Positions 62,257 to 64,000 of a stretch of DNA of 64,000 nucleotides are shown here, piece by piece; within the stretch, counting starts at the first letter, position 1; each line of letters starts with the position of its first letter. This stretch comes from an uncultured Sphaerochaeta sp. (GTDB taxonomy: Bacteria; Spirochaetota; Spirochaetia; Sphaerochaetales; Sphaerochaetaceae): contig NZ_OY781939.1 of the NCBI RefSeq assembly GCF_963677315.1, positions 1,860,001 to 1,924,000 of the forward strand, read 5' to 3'. A program made the position numbers and the translations under genes. Under the pieces are notes generated by a model. The model made no database searches and had not been told where the DNA came from. It was given only the letters and a program-made list of their open reading frames with translations.

Positions 62257-62283
62257 GTTCTTGGAAGGATACTACCTGCTCTT

Positions 62284-63477
62284 TTACAAAGTTGCAAGTG
62301 CCTCATCCACTACAGAGAGTGCAGCATCGATATCTTTTTCCTCAACAACCAAGGGGGGAACAAAGCGCAGTACGTCGCTTCCAGCGCTTGCCACCAACAC
62401 ACCCTTGGCAAAACAGGCATCCACGACCTGCCGGGGAGGAACGGTAAGCACCAATCCATTAATAAGACCCTTTCCCCTGACAGAAACGCAAAGGTCGGGA
62501 TAGCGAACCACCAATTGAGAGAGTTTCTCCCTCAGGTACTCCCCCATCTCCTGGACATGGGAAGTGAAGGCTGGATCGCTGAGACGACGGACCATCTCTC
62601 TCACTGCGGCCATTGCCAAGGCATTGCCTCCGAAAGTGGAAGCATGATCTCCGGGAGTGAAGATATGACTTGCCTTCCCCGTGGTGAGCATCGCCCCGCA
62701 AGGAACACCACCAGCGAGAGCCTTTGCAGAGGTAAGTACATCGGGTTTCACGTCATAGACCTGATACGCGAAAGGCTTTCCACTGCGGCCCATTCCACAC
62801 TGTACCTCATCATAGATGAGTAGAAGATTGTGCTCATCACAGAGAGAGCGTAGTCCCTGCAGGAAGGCTGGGTCAGCTGGAACGATACCTCCCTCCCCTT
62901 GGATAGGCTCCACGATAATTGCACAGGTTTTGTCTGTAATGAGCGCTTTCACGCTCTCCAGGTTGTTGAACTCTGCATAGCTGAATCCCTGGGGAAGCGG
63001 TGCAAAGTTCTTATGGTACTTCTTCTGCCCTGTTGCAGTAATAGCACCGTAGGTCCTCCCATGGAATGAATGCACCATGGAGATGATTTCGCTACGAGGG
63101 GTCTCACTCTGGTGCCCGAATTTCCTGGCAAGCTTGAGGGAAGCCTCTGTGGCTTCCGCCCCACTATTGCAGAAGAATACCCGCTCCATTCCGGCAAGCG
63201 AGCAAAGTTCCTTTGCCGCTTCCACCCCTACCTTGTTGTAGTAGAGGTTGGAACAGTGCAGGAGTCCCTCACTAACAACCTTGTTGATCGCCTCCGATAA
63301 ACCGGGGTCTCCGTAGCCAAGGGCATTGACGGCAATGCCGCCGACAAAGTCGAGGTAGCGCTTTCCTTCCTCATCGATGAGGTACATACCTTCTCCACCG
63401 GCAAACACCACGGGTACTTGGCTGTAGGTATCCAACAGGTACTGCTTGCCTGTCTGTATTGTTTCTTGCATGCTCAT
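62284..63477 (-). CDS. argD: Acetylornithine aminotransferase
   Basis: 397 aa PLP enzyme of class III. CNSGAEATEASLKLARKF, the SFHGRTYGA motif, IYDEVQCGMGRSG and the PLP lysine in LTSAKALAGG all fit ArgD. Converts N-acetylglutamate semialdehyde to N-acetylornithine in arginine synthesis. Overlaps argB by 4 bp. Confidence 0.93.
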   Translation of the reverse strand: MSMQETIQTGKQYLLDTYSQVPVVFAGGEGMYLIDEEGKRYLDFVGGIAVNALGYGDPGLSEAINKVVSEGLLHCSNLYYNKVGVEAAKELCSLAGMERVFFCNSGAEATEASLKLARKFGHQSETPRSEIISMVHSFHGRTYGAITATGQKKYHKNFAPLPQGFSYAEFNNLESVKALITDKTCAIIVEPIQGEGGIVPADPAFLQGLRSLCDEHNLLLIYDEVQCGMGRSGKPFAYQVYDVKPDVLTSAKALAGGVPCGAMLTTGKASHIFTPGDHASTFGGNALAMAAVREMVRRLSDPAFTSHVQEMGEYLREKLSQLVVRYPDLCVSVRGKGLINGLVLTVPPRQVVDACFAKGVLVASAGSDVLRFVPPLVVEEKDIDAALSVVDEALATL

Positions 63478-64000
63478 GAGCGTTCCTCCTTGGTGACCAT
63501 GGTCCCGATTCCCCGTGTGGTGAATATCTCAAGCAGGATGGCGTGGGGAACCCTGCCATCAAGTACGTGAACACTACTCACCCCTTTCTCCAATCCATCA
63601 AGACAACACTGCACCTTGGGGATCATACCACCATTGATCGTACCATCCTGTATGTACTCTTCAGCTTGTCTTGTACTCAATGTGCGAATGATGGAGGAGG
63701 GATCATCCTTGTCCTTGAGAATACCTTCCACATCGGTGAGGAATACCAACTTCTGCGCAGCGAGGGAACCTGCAACGGCACTTGCCGCATAATCGGCATT
63801 GATATTGTAGGTATTACCTTCCTCATCAACCCCAACCGGGGAGACAACCGGTACGAAATTGTTGGAAAGCAGGGTCTCAAGGAGACTGGTGTCTACCTTC
63901 TCCACATGGCCAACATACCCAAGATCTCGCCCCTTATCATCCAATTTTTTTGAACAGAGCAGGGTTCTTCCATCCTTTCCACTGATGCCAACGGCACTGA
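63474..64000 (-). CDS. argB: Acetylglutamate kinase (partial, N-terminus outside window)
   Basis: About 175 C-terminal residues are visible; the frame runs off the right edge (AVGISGKDGRTLL at the edge). NAGK features: GYVGHVEKVD, VVSPVGVDEEGNTYNINAD and NGGMIPKVQCCLDGL. Phosphorylates N-acetylglutamate, the step two before ArgD. Stop overlaps argD start as ATGA. Confidence 0.93.
   Translation of the reverse strand, partial: SAVGISGKDGRTLLCSKKLDDKGRDLGYVGHVEKVDTSLLETLLSNNFVPVVSPVGVDEEGNTYNINADYAASAVAGSLAAQKLVFLTDVEGILKDKDDPSSIIRTLSTRQAEEYIQDGTINGGMIPKVQCCLDGLEKGVSSVHVLDGRVPHAILLEIFTTRGIGTMVTKEERS

Noticed and set aside
62197..62283. T-box or riboswitch leader for asnB
   Set aside because: The space after argD is too short and the conserved T-box and specifier-loop sequences are absent.

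Overview
The window looks like chromosome of a Sphaerochaeta-like spirochaete (moderate confidence). Pointers are the many solute-binding-protein transport operons, secreted binding proteins whose signal peptides end in A-x-A-G-x-E patterns with no lipobox cysteine, a 710-residue KamA-type radical SAM protein, and a 954-residue CHASE3-PAS-GGDEF-HD-GYP protein. Most of the window is carbon acquisition and sugar-acid catabolism.

Region 1 (1-9400, minus strand): a nine-gene operon under a divergently placed FadR-type GntR regulator. It encodes a tripartite tricarboxylate transporter (tctC-B-A), an HpaI-family aldolase, a transaldolase-family protein, a D-2-hydroxyacid dehydrogenase, an RraA-family protein, a GarR-type reductase and a DapA/KdgD-family enzyme cut by the window edge. 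Region 2 (9650-15200) is accessory: an MFS-HEAT fusion, an AbiE-like pair whose toxin lacks its nucleotidyltransferase half, and a DUF4143 AAA ATPase between two ~190-bp direct repeats. Region 3 (15300-26900) is a hexarate (galactarate/glucarate) cluster: garD, a second tctCBA, an AEC carrier, gudD, an IclR regulator, a second near-identical kdgD-garR pair and a glycerate-type dehydrogenase. Both dehydratases make 5-keto-4-deoxyglucarate; the DapA-family enzyme plausibly splits it to pyruvate and tartronate semialdehyde, which GarR reduces to glycerate.

Region 4 (27000-29740) holds an FUSC-like membrane protein and the KamA-family enzyme. Region 5 (29930-36990) is an AT-rich island: dehydrogenase, FadR-type regulator, a GHL6-like putative glycoside hydrolase, and a sugar ABC importer without ATPase, tied together by three TGGTNNNACCA sites. 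Region 6 (37200-52430) is mixed: two acyl/aminoacyl-transferase-like genes, an exported protein, a Crp/Fnr-cupin-ferredoxin group, peroxiredoxin, two c-di-GMP proteins, an MFS exporter, a transposase remnant, a DUF4180 gene coupled to a catalytically degenerate TrmA-like/GNAT fusion, and an FAH-family hydrolase. Region 7 (52470-59080) is an alpha-xyloside system (YicI-type GH31, ABC importer, LacI regulator with a perfect operator). Region 8 (59080-64000): a MarR regulator with a DUF6544 protein, then asnB, argD and partial argB in one direction, with a terminator-like hairpin directly in front of asnB.

Starts were adjusted to good ribosome binding sites where possible. All family calls are by reading the translated sequence; no database search was run.
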